Shown here piece by piece: positions 11,443-24,084 of a stretch of 64,000 nt of DNA (positions are counted from its first letter, which is position 1; the number at the start of each line of letters is the position of its first letter). This stretch comes from Gentiana macrophylla. Lineage: Eukaryota; Streptophyta; Magnoliopsida; Gentianales; Gentianaceae. The notes beneath the pieces are model-generated. The model was not told where the DNA came from and did not search any database. It saw nothing but the letters and a program-made list of their open reading frames with translations. The translations under genes and the position numbers were made by a program. The stretch is taken from assembly GCA_026214975.1 (NCBI GenBank), contig CM047809.1, positions 30,167,977 to 30,231,976 on the forward strand, read 5' to 3'.

Positions 11443-12741
11443 TTCTAGTCATAATTGCATTCACGCCTTTTGGATTTTTCTCAGTATTACTTGGCAATCC
11501 TCCCGGAGGACGGGCTGACACTTGTTCTGCAATCTGTCTCACTTGGTGCGACAGATTTTGTACTAAGGCTTCTTGATTGGTCAGTCTGGTATCATTTTTC
11601 TGACAATATATGGTGAAGTTTGTATTCAGCTCAGTCATGGATTTCGTAAGTTGATTGACCGTGTCGGTCACAGTTGAGCTCATTTTATCCATGGCTGCTT
11701 CCCAACCACTGGACTTATTGAATTGAGGTAGGAATCCACCAGTTTGTCTCGGTCTCTTTCCACCGTTTGAATCGCTATGTCGAAACCCCAGCAGGGTCAC
11801 TCAGTCTAAAACCAGGGTGGTCGTGAGAACCTGGGCGATATCCGCCCCCATAAGGATTTTCTTGCCTCCCTATATAGTTCACGTCCTCAGTGTTGGTTGT
11901 TTCAATCTCTTGAAATTTCTCAACCTTGGCTATGCAATCTTGCATGCCATCTATGTTTTCGTTCATTGCCATTAGCTGGTATAACATCTTTTGAGAAGTA
12001 TCTTCCCCAAATACGCCTTCAGCTACTTTGGCCGTTTCAACTTGGTGTGTTCCCTATTGACTTGTTAGCACCAATTGTTCCAATTTCTCTTCGGCTTCTT
12101 CAGGTGATAGCAGCGCAAAACATCCGTTGCTTGATGCATCAACTCTCATTTTCTCACTTGGCCGCAATCCGTGATAAAAACTATGCATTCGTACGGGCAA
12201 AGTGATGTCATGATGAGGGCATCTCCTCTATGCTTCCTTAAATCTTTCCCATGCTTCTTCAAAGGTTTCAGTGGGTCTCTGCTTGAAATTCATAATGTCT
12301 TGTCTCATCTCAGTAGTGACTTCCCAGTGTGGGCGTGATTTATTCATAAATTTACGCAATGAGATCGGTCCAAGTTTGGATCGATCCCGGTGCTAGAGAC
12401 AATAACCATATTTTCGCTTTGTCTTTCAGAGTGAATGGAAACAATTTCAACTTGATGTTGTCTCCTGGTACTCCTGCTGGCTTAACCGTGCTGACTATTT
12501 CCAGAAAGTTGGTGACGTGTACACTAGGATCTTCGTTCATTACTCCGTGAAAGGTAGTGTAGTTAGTCACCATTTGTATAACATTTGGTTTAGGGTGAAA
12601 TACCTCAGCTGCATCCTCAGGCTGAACAATTGCTGGTACGAATTGCTCAATCGTTGGCATTGCATAACTCTATAGAGTTCTCCTATCTGCTTGTACCACA
12701 ACTCCTGCTCCATTCTGTCCGTTCTTTCCATTCTGTGCCAT
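11303..12741 (-). pseudogene. Gag of the Athila-like element (several stops and frameshifts)
   Basis: The likely start on the minus strand is the ATG at 12741 (MAQNGKNGQNG), followed by an in-frame stop near 12672. The best frame is 12352-12660, with VTNYTTFHGVMNEDP, FLEIVSTVKPAGV and LKDKAKIWLLSLAPGSI, the conserved Athila gag core. It continues out of phase through 11775-11987 and 11303-11800. The latter has QLTKSMTELNTNFTI and a TEKNPKGVNAIMTRSGR block that commonly ends this gag. At least two internal stops and two phase changes are visible. Confidence 0.85.
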
Positions 12742-13230
12742 AGTATCTTTCAAAGGTGGAATCTCTTCTTCTCTCTCGTTGTGATCTCCTTCGTTCGAAA
12801 CCACGTCGTCCGCCAGCCTAACAGATCTTTCTCGAGTTTCCTTTCTCTTTTACCTAGCAAACTTTTCAATCACAGGTATGAATCTCTCGAGTTTGGCTGC
12901 TGAACTACGTGTAACGGACTACAAGACACAAAAAGAAAATAAAAAGGTTAGTAACTTGCCTCGGCGGCTGTTACACTCGCCTGGCAGACTCAACAATACA
13001 GACTCTGACTATTGACCTGACACTGAATGAACATAAATGATTCTGGCAAAATTGGTACCCTCGGTTTATCGGAGGTAACCCTCGGTAAACCGGTGGCACT
13101 TTTCTTCTAGAATTCATAGAACTGACTCTGTACGACTCTAGTATTAACAGACTATAAAACAAACTCGATTAAAAAGACTCAAATATATACAACCAACTCA
13201 ATCTTAAATGAAAAGTATTCTTGACACGAG
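12742..13230 (-). other. Untranslated leader of the Athila-like element
   Basis: About 490 bp between the gag start and the primer site. No frame of note. It includes two 'accctcggt' words like those in the LTRs (5630, 14350). Confidence 0.6.
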
Positions 13231-13248
13231 TCCCCGGCAACGGTGCCA
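13231..13248 (-). promoter_or_regulatory. Primer-binding site complementary to tRNA-Asp
   Basis: On the minus strand TGGCACCGTTGCCGGGGA lies 7 bp inside the 5' LTR. It is complementary to the 3' end of plant tRNA-Asp with one mismatch (A for G at position 5). Athila-lineage elements typically use this primer. Confidence 0.88.
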
Positions 13249-13255
13249 AAAATCT

Positions 13256-14691
13256 TGATCGCGTGCAAAGCACTTACTAGCAATAGGACTAGGTCTATCG
13301 TAGCAGAGTACTAGCGAGTCAAGGTCGAATCCCACAGAGACTCATAAGAACGTCTAATTATCAAGATTGAGTTGTCACAATAACGGTCTACGACCAACTA
13401 AATATATAGATAGTAGTATTGGTGCCTCAAACTAACAAGAATATGCGAGTTCAACTAAGCAACAAGAGTTTCTAGTGTATTAGTTCAATTATGAGTAATT
13501 AGTTATTCCCCCCACACATGCAACAGTCCTCCTCATTGGTGAATTTATTCATTGTTCAGCTATGGGTACAACTCCTAACCCTATCTACTCCGACAATGGC
13601 AGTAGACAATCTATACGCAAGCTACCCTCCTTAATTGGTCCGTAATAGCCCATACACATAAAGAACTAGAGCTGTCGATATTGAGTGTTACCTCATAACG
13701 CAAACCCGCCTAGATAAATGGGACACGACACCGACCAAAGACGTTCCTGTGGGTCCATTCTAGATAATGTCCTAATTAACACTTCACTTGCGGTCCTTCT
13801 TGTTAATTTACGATAACATGCAAATAGTTGATCAGGCTACTAACATGTAAATTAAATCTATCGATCAACGTAGCTGGCGCCGATTATCATGAATTAGTAA
13901 TTTACTAGGTATCCAGATCTAGCGATATAGACCGTCGCAGATCTGAAGAACGCAACTACTATTTCATGATTTCTTCACCAACGAATCAGATCTACAACAC
14001 ATGGGGTAAAATAAACTAACTACTATATAATTAAACTAAATAAGCAATTAAAATATACTAGTCGAATATAACAATGATAGATCTACATCTTGGAAAAGAT
14101 AGAAAATCATACCTCGAAGATTTAGCATAGATCTCCTTCGGATCTCTCCTGGCGGCGACTCCGTCGACCTCCCGACTCAACTCATAAAATAAATAAAATA
14201 AAGAACAAGAACTTTTATTGCATAATTTCCTTGAATAATTTGAGTACATTTTGTTCTGAGGCGAAACCTCTTATTTATAGCTATCTAAACCGACTTAGAA
14301 TCATCTAGTTTGACCCATCATCCAAGAAAACGCGTTTCGGAAGATTCTGGACCCTCGGTAAGTCGGCACCGCCCCTCGGGTTACCGAGGGTATTTTCGCC
14401 CTTTTTCTTCAGCCGACTTAACTTGGATGCTTCTAGAATACCCCAGGCCCATTCCTTTCGTTTAGTCCACTCCAGATTCGTCCATCATGCTCAGCCTATT
14501 ATTTCGTATCCTGAAAATCATCAAATAATGCACGAAATAATATCGAAATAGGGGAAATAAACGCTAAGTGCAGATTTCTTGACTCACGAACCCGACATAG
14601 TAAATGGTTCATATTTATAGGTCGAAACAACTATTTTTAGCTCATAATGGATAGAATATTGATGCCATAGGATAGACTATTTTAACCGTCA
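13256..14691 (-). repeat. 5' LTR of the Athila-like element
   Basis: 1436 bp, plus-strand ends TGATCGCG...ACCGTCA, aligned with 4546-5980. A minus-strand TATA-like box lies at 14272-14280. Transcription of the element would run leftward from here. Confidence 0.93.
14272..14280 (-). promoter_or_regulatory. TATA-like box in Athila-like 5' LTR
   Basis: CTATAAATA on the minus strand, at the same place as in the 3' LTR. This is the probable promoter of the full element. Inferred from position and conservation only. Confidence 0.45.
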
Positions 14692-14747
14692 CCAGTAGCA
14701 TAAAGGTAATTACAAGGTTTACACCTCGTAGCCTCTTAGCCATCAAC

Positions 14748-15220
14748 TTAGCCTAACAGGTAATCGTATACCATCCATGTCAGTCTTTCATAAAGACATG
14801 CTACACCTTTCAGAGACATTCCCATCAGATAAGACTTACCAGGATCATATCTCCTAATCTTGTTTTCAAGCATTCCTGCATAGGTCGCGAGTTCTTCATT
14901 CTTCAAGATGAACATACCATCAGCCCTTTCAAGTATGTGGTCATCTGTAGACTCATAGAATACTTGTGTGTGTTGAGCAGCGTCATGCACCTCATCGCTA
15001 TGCGGTACCCGCTCGTGTTCTGATGGTTGCATATCTCCTTGTGGTTCTCAAACTACTTTTTAGATCTAAATTTACTCCCACTATTTCTCTTGGAAGAAAC
15101 ACTTGCTTTAGAAGATAGCATGTTTGGAGACTAACACTTTTGCTCCACGGGTAAACAAATAATATCTAGTGTTCTTGCTATGATATCCCACAAAGTTGCA
15201 CGTGTCATACTAGGCTACAA
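14748..15220 (-). pseudogene. Copia element 1 pol remnant (integrase C-terminus to RT junction)
   Basis: On the minus strand, 15080-15195 reads GYHSKNTRYYLFTRGAKVLV and continues to a SSKRNSGSKF block. This is the Copia segment between integrase and RT ('GY...T..Y....P....V..S..V.F'). It continues into a frame (15032 down to 14748) starting MQPSEHERVP, typical of the linker before Copia RT. The gene is then cut by the Athila-like element and picks up again near 4450. Frameshifts are present throughout. Confidence 0.7.
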
Positions 15221-18200
15221 ACCTTTCAGACACTGCATGTTTTCTAGAAGCACGACAACCCTAAATCATCGGTTAAGATGGATTTGATGTCATCATCTTC
15301 CATATCTGATATGGAATTTATCCAACATTTATTTTTTGGAACTTGGTTAAGTATATGTATTGTATAAGGGCACTATCCTGAAACAGGTTAGGGATACTTT
15401 GCATGGCTTAATTAGCATCTTTATCGTAGAAAGTGTTATTTCCATTTTAGAAACACAATCTAATTGTGCATCCCAAAATGGTATCCTTCAAGGGAGAATC
15501 AGATTCCCTTTCAGACAAATTCTGAAACACCCTTCAGGTATTAGTTACTTCAATCCAATTGAAGATTAATTCCTAAATGTTTACCAATCTCATATTCGTA
15601 CTAGTCTGAACCTTTCAGACTTTCCAAAATTCGTACTTCACAGAGTACAACTGACTATTTCTAAAATAATCAAAGAGAGTAATAAACAATAATATCATTC
15701 ATGGAATTAAATGTCATAAGCCAACAAACATCAGTATGTTTAGGCTTTAGCCAAAATTTTCTAGAATTTACAACCTTTTTCATAAAAGGATATTTTAGTC
15801 ATCTTTAGATAAGATACGCATTACCCACATGATTCATAGTCACATGGTTTAGACATCATCAGAATGACTTTTGATACAAGTTTCTCTTTAATAGAGACTA
15901 TGTCTAGAACAACCACAAAATATTAAGGATAACAGCCATATAAATATTTGGTTGAGATTTCATCACCTATATCAACTATATAGTGACATTGATCTGGTAT
16001 GTTAGATTTAAAGACTATTCAACTCTATTTGAATAACATTTATTCCTTCAATTGATTTGTCTACTAAGTCCTAATAACTGAAATCGTGTTCTTCATAAGA
16101 ACCGGAACATAATAACATTTATTTAGTTCCTTTTTCAGTTTACTAGATTCAGAATATTATATGGTAAATGCTGAAATTTTTGCTTCACTCTCAATGTCTT
16201 AAAATATTCTATATTTAAATCTTTTTAATTTAATCATAGTCGTGAGGTATCATATATATGAGAGTTGACTTGAGTTTAGAAAAACTTATCTCAACCATCT
16301 TGCCTAGAACGGAGACTTCGATAAGTTCTCTATTTAAGCACACATGCCTTAACTTTTTTTTTCAATCCTTTAAGCACTTGTAAATATTTCTTAGTTTTAG
16401 TCTTCATAAGGCTTAAGAAAAATCACAAGAGCTAAATCTTGAATTATATTTCATAAAGAAAATCCAAAGTTTATTAGATAGTTTATTTAACCTTTTGAAT
16501 CATATTCAAAACATGAACTATTTAATTAACCTTCAAGCAATGATTAAAGAATTAAGTCGATACTTAAATCATACAATTTTGAAAACAACCTTTCCAAAAT
16601 TAGTTGTGTTCATTCACATTCAACGCATTTAATGTGTGAATTAATCGTATCCAATATATGATAATCGTATGATAGAATTACCCATTGGATATTAATCGTA
16701 TGATAGACTTACCCATTGGATATAATCGTATCCAATATATGATAAATTCGTTGAAACTAATTTCAAGTGATTTAATCAAATGATGAGCTTCCGTTTAATA
16801 ATTAAATTCTTAGAGTATTACATCAAATAAGTAGTCTCTTTGTCTCTAACTACTATAACGAAGTTGCTCGTGTCATTGCTTAATTTAAAAGAACTAAAAT
16901 TACATAACCCTGTTTGAGAACGTTTCTCAAGAGGTAACAGTTATTAACTTTGTTCTAATAATCGAGAATAATAAACGTAAAAAGATAAAATAAAATAAAG
17001 ATAAAAAGAGTGTTGTTGTTTATACATGAAAAATAAAAAATGGTCTTTTGTTTTATGATTTTGTTCCCACTAGTCGTGCAACTACTCCCAATTGACTTTC
17101 AAGAATTTCCAAAATTCTTTAGTGTCCAAGATCCCATCTAGTTACCCCGATTCCCGACGAGAACCGATAAACCAGAATAATTTGAAGAGTAGGTAGCCAT
17201 TTACCAATCACATCTCTATGTGACTCTTGGTGGTTGACTTGTCAACTCTTTAACACTACACATCTCTATGTGGTAGTCAACCCCTTGCCACTAGAATAAG
17301 ACGGTCCTGACGAGGGCCAATCACCGTAATATTCTAGTCAAGTCATAACCCAATATTCATGAGATATCATACGATCATGCCTCAATAATGACGATCTACC
17401 CGAGGTAGGTCAACTCCCGACCAGGGCCGATCAGTTGGATCCAAACAAAGGCTCTTCACCGTTGCTATAATATTGGGAGACAATATTTCGACTTGATTTT
17501 TGCTGTGGAAGTATTCATGTAAATTAATTCACTTAATTAATTTTTAATTACTGTCTCATCAAATATATCTATCTCTATAGACATACATTCTACACATTCA
17601 TCTAGATCGTGCCTAGTCATGCATGTATCGTATCGTATAAAATAAATACATGCACAAAATAAATAAATGCGTAAAGTAACCGGTATGATCATGGACTTTT
17701 CCTAAGTGCGGTTCCGAATACAAACTGACGAAACCACGTGTCACAATCTAAGGGCAGTTGCAACCGTCAATAGGATCTTTATGTCTTCTTTCTTTGGTCT
17801 CCATCATCTGCTCTATTCTTGTTATGTAATTTTATCTAATAAAAATAAATACACCCGCCGCACACAGGGGGAGCTAACGGGAATGAGATAAATACAAAAA
17901 ATAAACTAGGTTACGTTCTTCATAATGACCTAGGACAAATTTTGAAAGCAACAGAAAATTTAAATCATTCACATCTATCCTATTGGTCGAGTCCATGATC
18001 AATCGGGGTCCGCATAATCATATTATATCTACTATATCTAATCCATACAATAAAATCTTATGAAAAAGATAAAATCTAAATTTACCAACTTGCGTCTTAA
18101 TTAATCGATTAACGTTTAATCAATTAAATAATTTCATATAATCAATTAACTAACCATATGGTTGTAAAGGTTGTGTAATAGTAGTGGTAATTAACATTTA

Positions 18201-18844
18201 ATTAATTAATGATTTCAATCGAATTAAATTAACAATTAATTTCAAAGCGATTTCTATTTTAATTTTAATCAATTAGATCTATTCCAAAATAAATCAAAAT
18301 TAAAATAAAGTATCTTTTGTTTCTTTCCTTTTGATTCTTAATCATAAGGGATGCCTTTGGTTTTCAAAACCAAAAGCACCCACCTGGGCCCTTTCCAAAA
18401 TCAAATATTTTGAAAAGGGCCTAGGCATATTCCAAACAAAATTTGGAAAGACATAGGTTTATCATAGGTCTATAATTATGAATCATAAACCAACCCCATT
18501 ATACTATAGTGCCATGTGGCATCCCAATGACTCAAACTATTTGAATCATTGGTTAGCCACAATACATTAACTAAACAAGGAGAAATTACCAATCTATGAA
18601 CCATATTGAAACACAAATACACAAAACAAAAAAAAGGGACCCACCGAGTAGCCACCAGCCGACGCCGACAGCCAGGAGGCTACTGCCGCCGCCGATCGGC
18701 CGAACACCACCCGGATCGGTTTTTATATTTTCGTGTATCGTATTGCGAATAAAAATCTTTCATCTTTTAGTTACGTGTTTTGAACGAAGCAATTAACTAC
18801 GCAAATTAACTTATGCTTATTGCTTAAACTCGAAGCTCACTTTG
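15221..18844 (-). other. Decayed 5' half of Copia element 1 (integrase, gag and leader)
   Basis: 3.6 kb without a usable frame. By position it should hold integrase, protease, gag and the leader on the minus strand. 17130-17470 has repeated 'acatctctatgtg' and 'ccgaccagggccgatca' words. These recall the 'ccgaccctacggtggc' words in the leader of Copia element 2 (25540-25930), so it is probably leader. A GC-rich patch lies at 18640-18720. No motif is clear enough to name a domain. Confidence 0.45.
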
Positions 18845-19064
18845 AATATATCTTTAATGTATTATCATAATCAATTTGCACATGTGTGCAAATCTATACA
18901 CATTAATATCTAATATTAATAGATGATAATACTATTAATTAATTTACAAAATCCATGTGTATCTTTATACACATAATTTCGACCCATGTGTCATAAATTG
19001 GCATCCGAATATTTTTAATAATTAATATAATACTATGATTAATTAATTCATAAAATATATGTAT

Positions 19065-19604
<540 letters not shown>

Positions 19605-20122
19605 GGCTTCCAAATATGTTGTCCGTAGGCACGAAGTGCAATTACGAAAATACCATTCATACCTAACGATCATGGATAGTGTCTATCAACACGTCCACGA
19701 CCCCCAATCATCGGAAGAGTCAAATGCAATGACTACTACCTTTCATGTGAAACGGTTACCATGTAAATAGAATCCTATCGCTGTTACAATATCCATGCGG
19801 TCGTACGTCGAGTGTCAAACTTCAACGACCGTATCTTATAGTCTGGATATCATACTCTCTCAAAGTAACATATTACTTCAACTTTGCAAAGATTCACGAG
19901 AATAAGACATTCCTTATTAGAAGGCCATTTCGGATATTTGCTCCTAATCATAGGATACGCGATTTCTGGACGAGCAACATGAATCCTATGCATGCTTCAG
20001 TATTACACCCAATCACTACTGCATTATCGCCCCATGGCAAAGGGAAACCTCAATAGTGTCTATGACAATTCACACCGTGATGCCATGCAGACTCCGGTCT
20101 CAGGATAATTACACAACCGTCA

Positions 20123-21818
20123 TGTTGGACTTATTTTAAGTTTTAATGATGAGTGCCAGACTAGCTGTTATAGAGCAAATGCAAAAAGATGTCTATATCA
20201 AATGTATAGACTTATTAGAGTTTGATCTTTGTATAGGTTTGATCAAACAAGCACTGTAAGGAGGTCAGCTGACTTTATCAGCAGACCTGTCTAGGTCAGT
20301 AAGGTTACTAGGTCGATGACTAGTATATGAACTCTTTGCCAAGATCAAGGTGATGGTGCAAACTCAGTTATTGAAGGCTAAGGGATCAAACTTAGTATTT
20401 AAAGTCAAGGATATGGAATCAGAATTTAGGGAAGTCTGTGATAACCTAAACTGATTACATATACCTTGTGTACAAGGTCTAAGTTCCACAAGTTAATTGG
20501 TGATTGGAACTTAGTTATGTTTAAAATGGTGTACTCTAACTTTACAATTAAAAGTTAGATAAAAGATACACCAAGTGTTCTATAAACACGTAAAACTTTC
20601 AGATAAATTGATCGACAAGCATTTCAATGAGACTTACATACACTGGAATCTACTGAATGTAAATCTCGATTCAATCAAAGGTTACATTGGAAGATTACAA
20701 GGATAAGGATGGATTACAAGCATTGATCTTGTCAACAAATCAATGGCCAAGATTAAAAGAACGTTGGAAGAATTCAGAGGATTAACCAATGGACACAAGT
20801 CAAAGAGTGGATAGACATGAAACTATCAAAAAGTAAATTGACAGTGTTAGTACTATGTACATGGACAGAATGCATGTCAGAATGGGGACAAATCTAAAAC
20901 GACTATGTTTGAATTTCAAACATAAGTCACAGGAATCCTACATATAAATACAAGACACATGATTCAGATACAAGTGATGAAAAGTGATGAAAAACAACAA
21001 TCTATCTTAAGCTATCAAGTTTATTATCAAGAAATCACCCTGCTGACACTCACTGAGCTTAAAGCTACTGATCTAGAAAACTCTTCAAGTGTAACCTGTT
21101 ATCAAGTTACATCAAGTATACACACTTGAAGACCTCAAGCTGCGGATCATTTCATCCTGATCAAGTTGCTGACTGTTGAATCATTCACTTGATTCAAACT
21201 TTCTTTTACAAGAAACCTGCTGAAGACAGAGAAGCACTTAGGTGTCAAGAACTGTTGTTTGTGGTGGAGCTGGTGAAGGGGCAATCCTACCCTTCAAGGA
21301 CCAGTGGAATACTTTGAAGCAGCAATCCTACCTGTTTCAAATATTCAGTTTGTGAAGCCATAGTTATTAGTGAAGGACAGACAACTTAGGGATTTTTGTA
21401 ACTGCAACCTCAAAGATCTCTAGTGAATTTCCCCCAACATCACAGGAGAAGAGTGGACTGACATGATTACACCACCTGGAACCACTATAAAATTTGCCTA
21501 CTTACTTTCTGCATTTAGTATACTGATCACATCAACCTACTGAAACTAGCAACTGAATCACACACTTACACTGCTGAGTATCTAATACTTAGTATCATAT
21601 TTAAACAAAAAGTAATAAGGCTTAATTTGAATATATTCCGCTGCAACAAATTCAGTAATATCTATCGTCGCCAGACTCTCGAGTGGTCGGCCAGACTATC
21701 GAGCGAGCGAAAGAAGCTAACGACCTTCTTTGAGTTTGTTAACTCCAAAAGTTTTAAGTGTTAATTTTATTCACCCCTCCCTTCTAAACTTAACCAAAGC
21801 CTTTTCAAAGGACCAACA
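20123..21818 (+). mobile_element. Solo LTR, SIRE/Maximus-like Copia
   Basis: 1696 bp with ends TGTTGGAC and AGGACCAACA, flanked by CGTCA (20118-20122) and CGCCA (21819-21823), a 5-bp duplication with one mismatch. The empty site is visible in the sister LTR at about 2889 ('acaaccgccacatagtg'). No gag or pol frame is inside, so this is a lone LTR. The start ('ttaagttttaatgatga') and the end ('attcacccctccctt...ggaccaaca') resemble SIRE/Maximus-lineage LTRs. The lineage call is from memory and tentative; the insertion itself is clear. Confidence 0.85.
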
Positions 21819-22262
21819 CGCCACATAGTGCGACATTTAATAAAGTAAGTGGGTCAGTCTAACGTACGCATTCTCTAATACACGTCCACGTACAGTCCAA
21901 GTGTCTCTACACATTGATAGATGAGATCTATCCCTATCTTCTATAAGATAGAAGATATCTAATACGTGCTAGTCTAATCATACTATTAGTGTCCTGTATA
22001 ATAGCACATACGACTAGAGACATTTAAGTATCAAAACTTTTAAAGTGAGTCGAGATCTCATCAACCATAATCACTATTATGATTTCGCTTTCACAGTTTG
22101 ACACTAGGGACGTTATCATATAAACAATCACAAATCGGTTCATATAAACAAACAGAGTGTATAATAACAGAAAATCCATTTAAAGTATGAATAAACATAA
22201 AGAAATAGTAGAAATGATCCGACCCGGTCCAACCCGATTGGGTTTCGGACACTATTTCATCA

Positions 22263-22307
22263 CCAACTGCCTGACAGAGGTTGGCGTCCACCTACATACC
22301 CTTGGCG
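22263..22307. other. 45-bp remnant of the old host repeat
   Basis: Sequence left between Copia elements 1 and 2. It has TTGGCG words like 1141-1334 and 37068-37130. Confidence 0.55.
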
Positions 22308-24069
22308 TGTTGGAAGTAGCACCCGAAAGACTATTTATGTAATTGTTTTTATAGTTAATAAATGACAGATTTATTCTCATCTTATTATTTGCTTTGTGCT
22401 TATAAGTAATACACTACTGAAAACCCCAAGTCGTATCATATGTAGCCATATAACTTAGTGTGTGTCACACGTGAGGATTAAGTTCATGGTGATACACTTG
22501 AACTATTAGTCCTTGGTGAACTTAATCAAAGTATGAGGTCTATTTAAACCACCATTAATGCGTCCAGAACACTTTTAGACGTGACCGTCTTATCTGGACC
22601 GTCGATATTGGTTATCTAAGTAGGGCATTTATATATGATGTAGTAATATAGGACTGGACCGATTTAATTGGCATTTCTCATATAATTCCATGGTTGAGGA
22701 ATCTTATTAAATCACAAGATGATCATCTATGGATTAACCTTAATCCTGAAGTGATTGCAGACTCCTACTTGTTTCAAGATAGGGCTTGATGTGTTCGTTA
22801 AGGATCGCTAAGAGGCGCAATCCGAATCACTTTCATGTTGGCACTATTCTGGAATGAGTGAGGAGTGTGTGTCTCACAGATACGGAATCCATTCCTTCCT
22901 GTGGGAAGTAGAAAGACAATCATCTTATTTGTTAATCCTAGAAACTGATCGATCCGCAGAGTTCATATTGGTTATGAACTAATTGATCACTAGTGGGTTA
23001 ATGGTAAATAAGGATAAGATGTATTAAAGAAGGTTTACGGAAGCTTCTTTACGGATAGTCTATGGAGGGTTAGTCTATATGTAATGAATATATCAATGGA
23101 CACTTATCAACTCGATGTTTTGAGAATAAGTTATATCTATAATCGATAGAGTTCAGTTTCGGATTTATGGTGGAGTAATTCCGGAATTAATAAGTTGAGT
23201 AGAAATATTCTGTTCGATACATATTTTATTCAATTTATTGTAGCTACTGGCTATAGGTCCATGCTCCCTAGGTTGGCTCCTAACACGCGAGTGTTTTCTT
23301 GTTTTGTGGAACCTCGAGAATAAATTAAATAGTTGGTCCATTTAATGAATATGCGAATATTATTTATTTGGTAAATAATATGTAAAATAGAAAAGACATT
23401 TTCTATTGAAATTATTGGCATAAGTGGCGCCATTATTTGTGAGAAAATTAGGAAAAGAAATTTTCTTAGATTATGTCACATGTGTAATTAATTAATTATT
23501 TATTTGTTAGATAATTAATGGAAAAGAGATAAGAGATTGATTTTATGGGAATTATCTCTGATTTTATGGCAAATATATTTTCCTTATGAGAATAGGTAAT
23601 TATGGTGTTAAAATGACAACTCTCTCTTCACTAGTTATTTTCCTATATAAAAATAGTTCTCTCAACACAATAACACATTACAATTTGCGCCACATTCACC
23701 AAATAGAAGAGAAAAATTAGTTTTTTTGTTCTAGTCATTAAGAGAAGAAAAACCTAGGGTTTTTCTTGGGCATATTCAAGGAGGTTCTACGGTGTGGATC
23801 GACGTCCACCAGTCGTCGCTTGGAGATGCAATCCGGAAGACTGCGGCTTCTCCCTTTGGTCGATTGCTTCCCCCTCTCCTTTTGGGTAAATCTTTAACCT
23901 TCTCATAGTTATGTTAATTATTTATGTGGATCATATCGTGGTAAAATCGCATGCGAATTTATTCGTAGCTTAAGCTGTGCATGATCGAGCGTCTCAATCG
24001 GTGCTATGAATCAGATCCGATGATCAAATTATGGATCGGATCCGGATTCGGGTTTCTGTACATCAAGCA
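22308..24069 (+). repeat. 5' LTR of Copia element 2
   Basis: 1762 bp, matching 35311-37067 throughout. Ends TGTTGGAAG and CATCAAGCA. A TATATAAA box lies at 23644-23651, followed about 120 bp later by a conserved 'cctagggtttttcttgggcatattc' leader. Confidence 0.92.
23644..23651 (+). promoter_or_regulatory. TATA box in Copia element 2 5' LTR
   Basis: TATATAAA, conserved at 36649-36656 in the other LTR. It is the likely transcription start region of the element. Confidence 0.5.
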
Positions 24070-24071
24070 TG

Positions 24072-24084
24072 TGGTATCGGAGCA
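24072..24084 (+). promoter_or_regulatory. Primer-binding site complementary to initiator tRNA-Met
   Basis: TGGTATCGGAGCA begins 2 bp after the 5' LTR. It differs by one base (G for A) from the usual Copia tRNA-Met primer site TGGTATCAGAGC. Confidence 0.88.

Larger units (their letters stand above)
4546..14691 (-). mobile_element. Athila-lineage Gypsy retrotransposon, full length but inactive
   Basis: 10,146 bp on the minus strand. Two LTRs of 1435-1436 bp begin TGATCGCGTGC and end AACCGTCA on the plus strand. A primer site complementary to tRNA-Asp lies at 13231-13248, and a polypurine tract adjoins the 3' LTR. Gag, protease, reverse transcriptase, RNase H and integrase follow in Gypsy order. 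Gag sequence and the tRNA-Asp primer site point to Athila. By eye the LTRs differ by a few percent, more in their first half. Flanks read CCGGTAGC (4538-4545) and CCAGTAGC (14692-14699), an imperfect 8-bp match rather than the usual 5 bp. Pol has three clear lesions and gag several. No env-like frame is seen. It inserted into the pol gene of Copia element 1. Confidence 0.92.
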
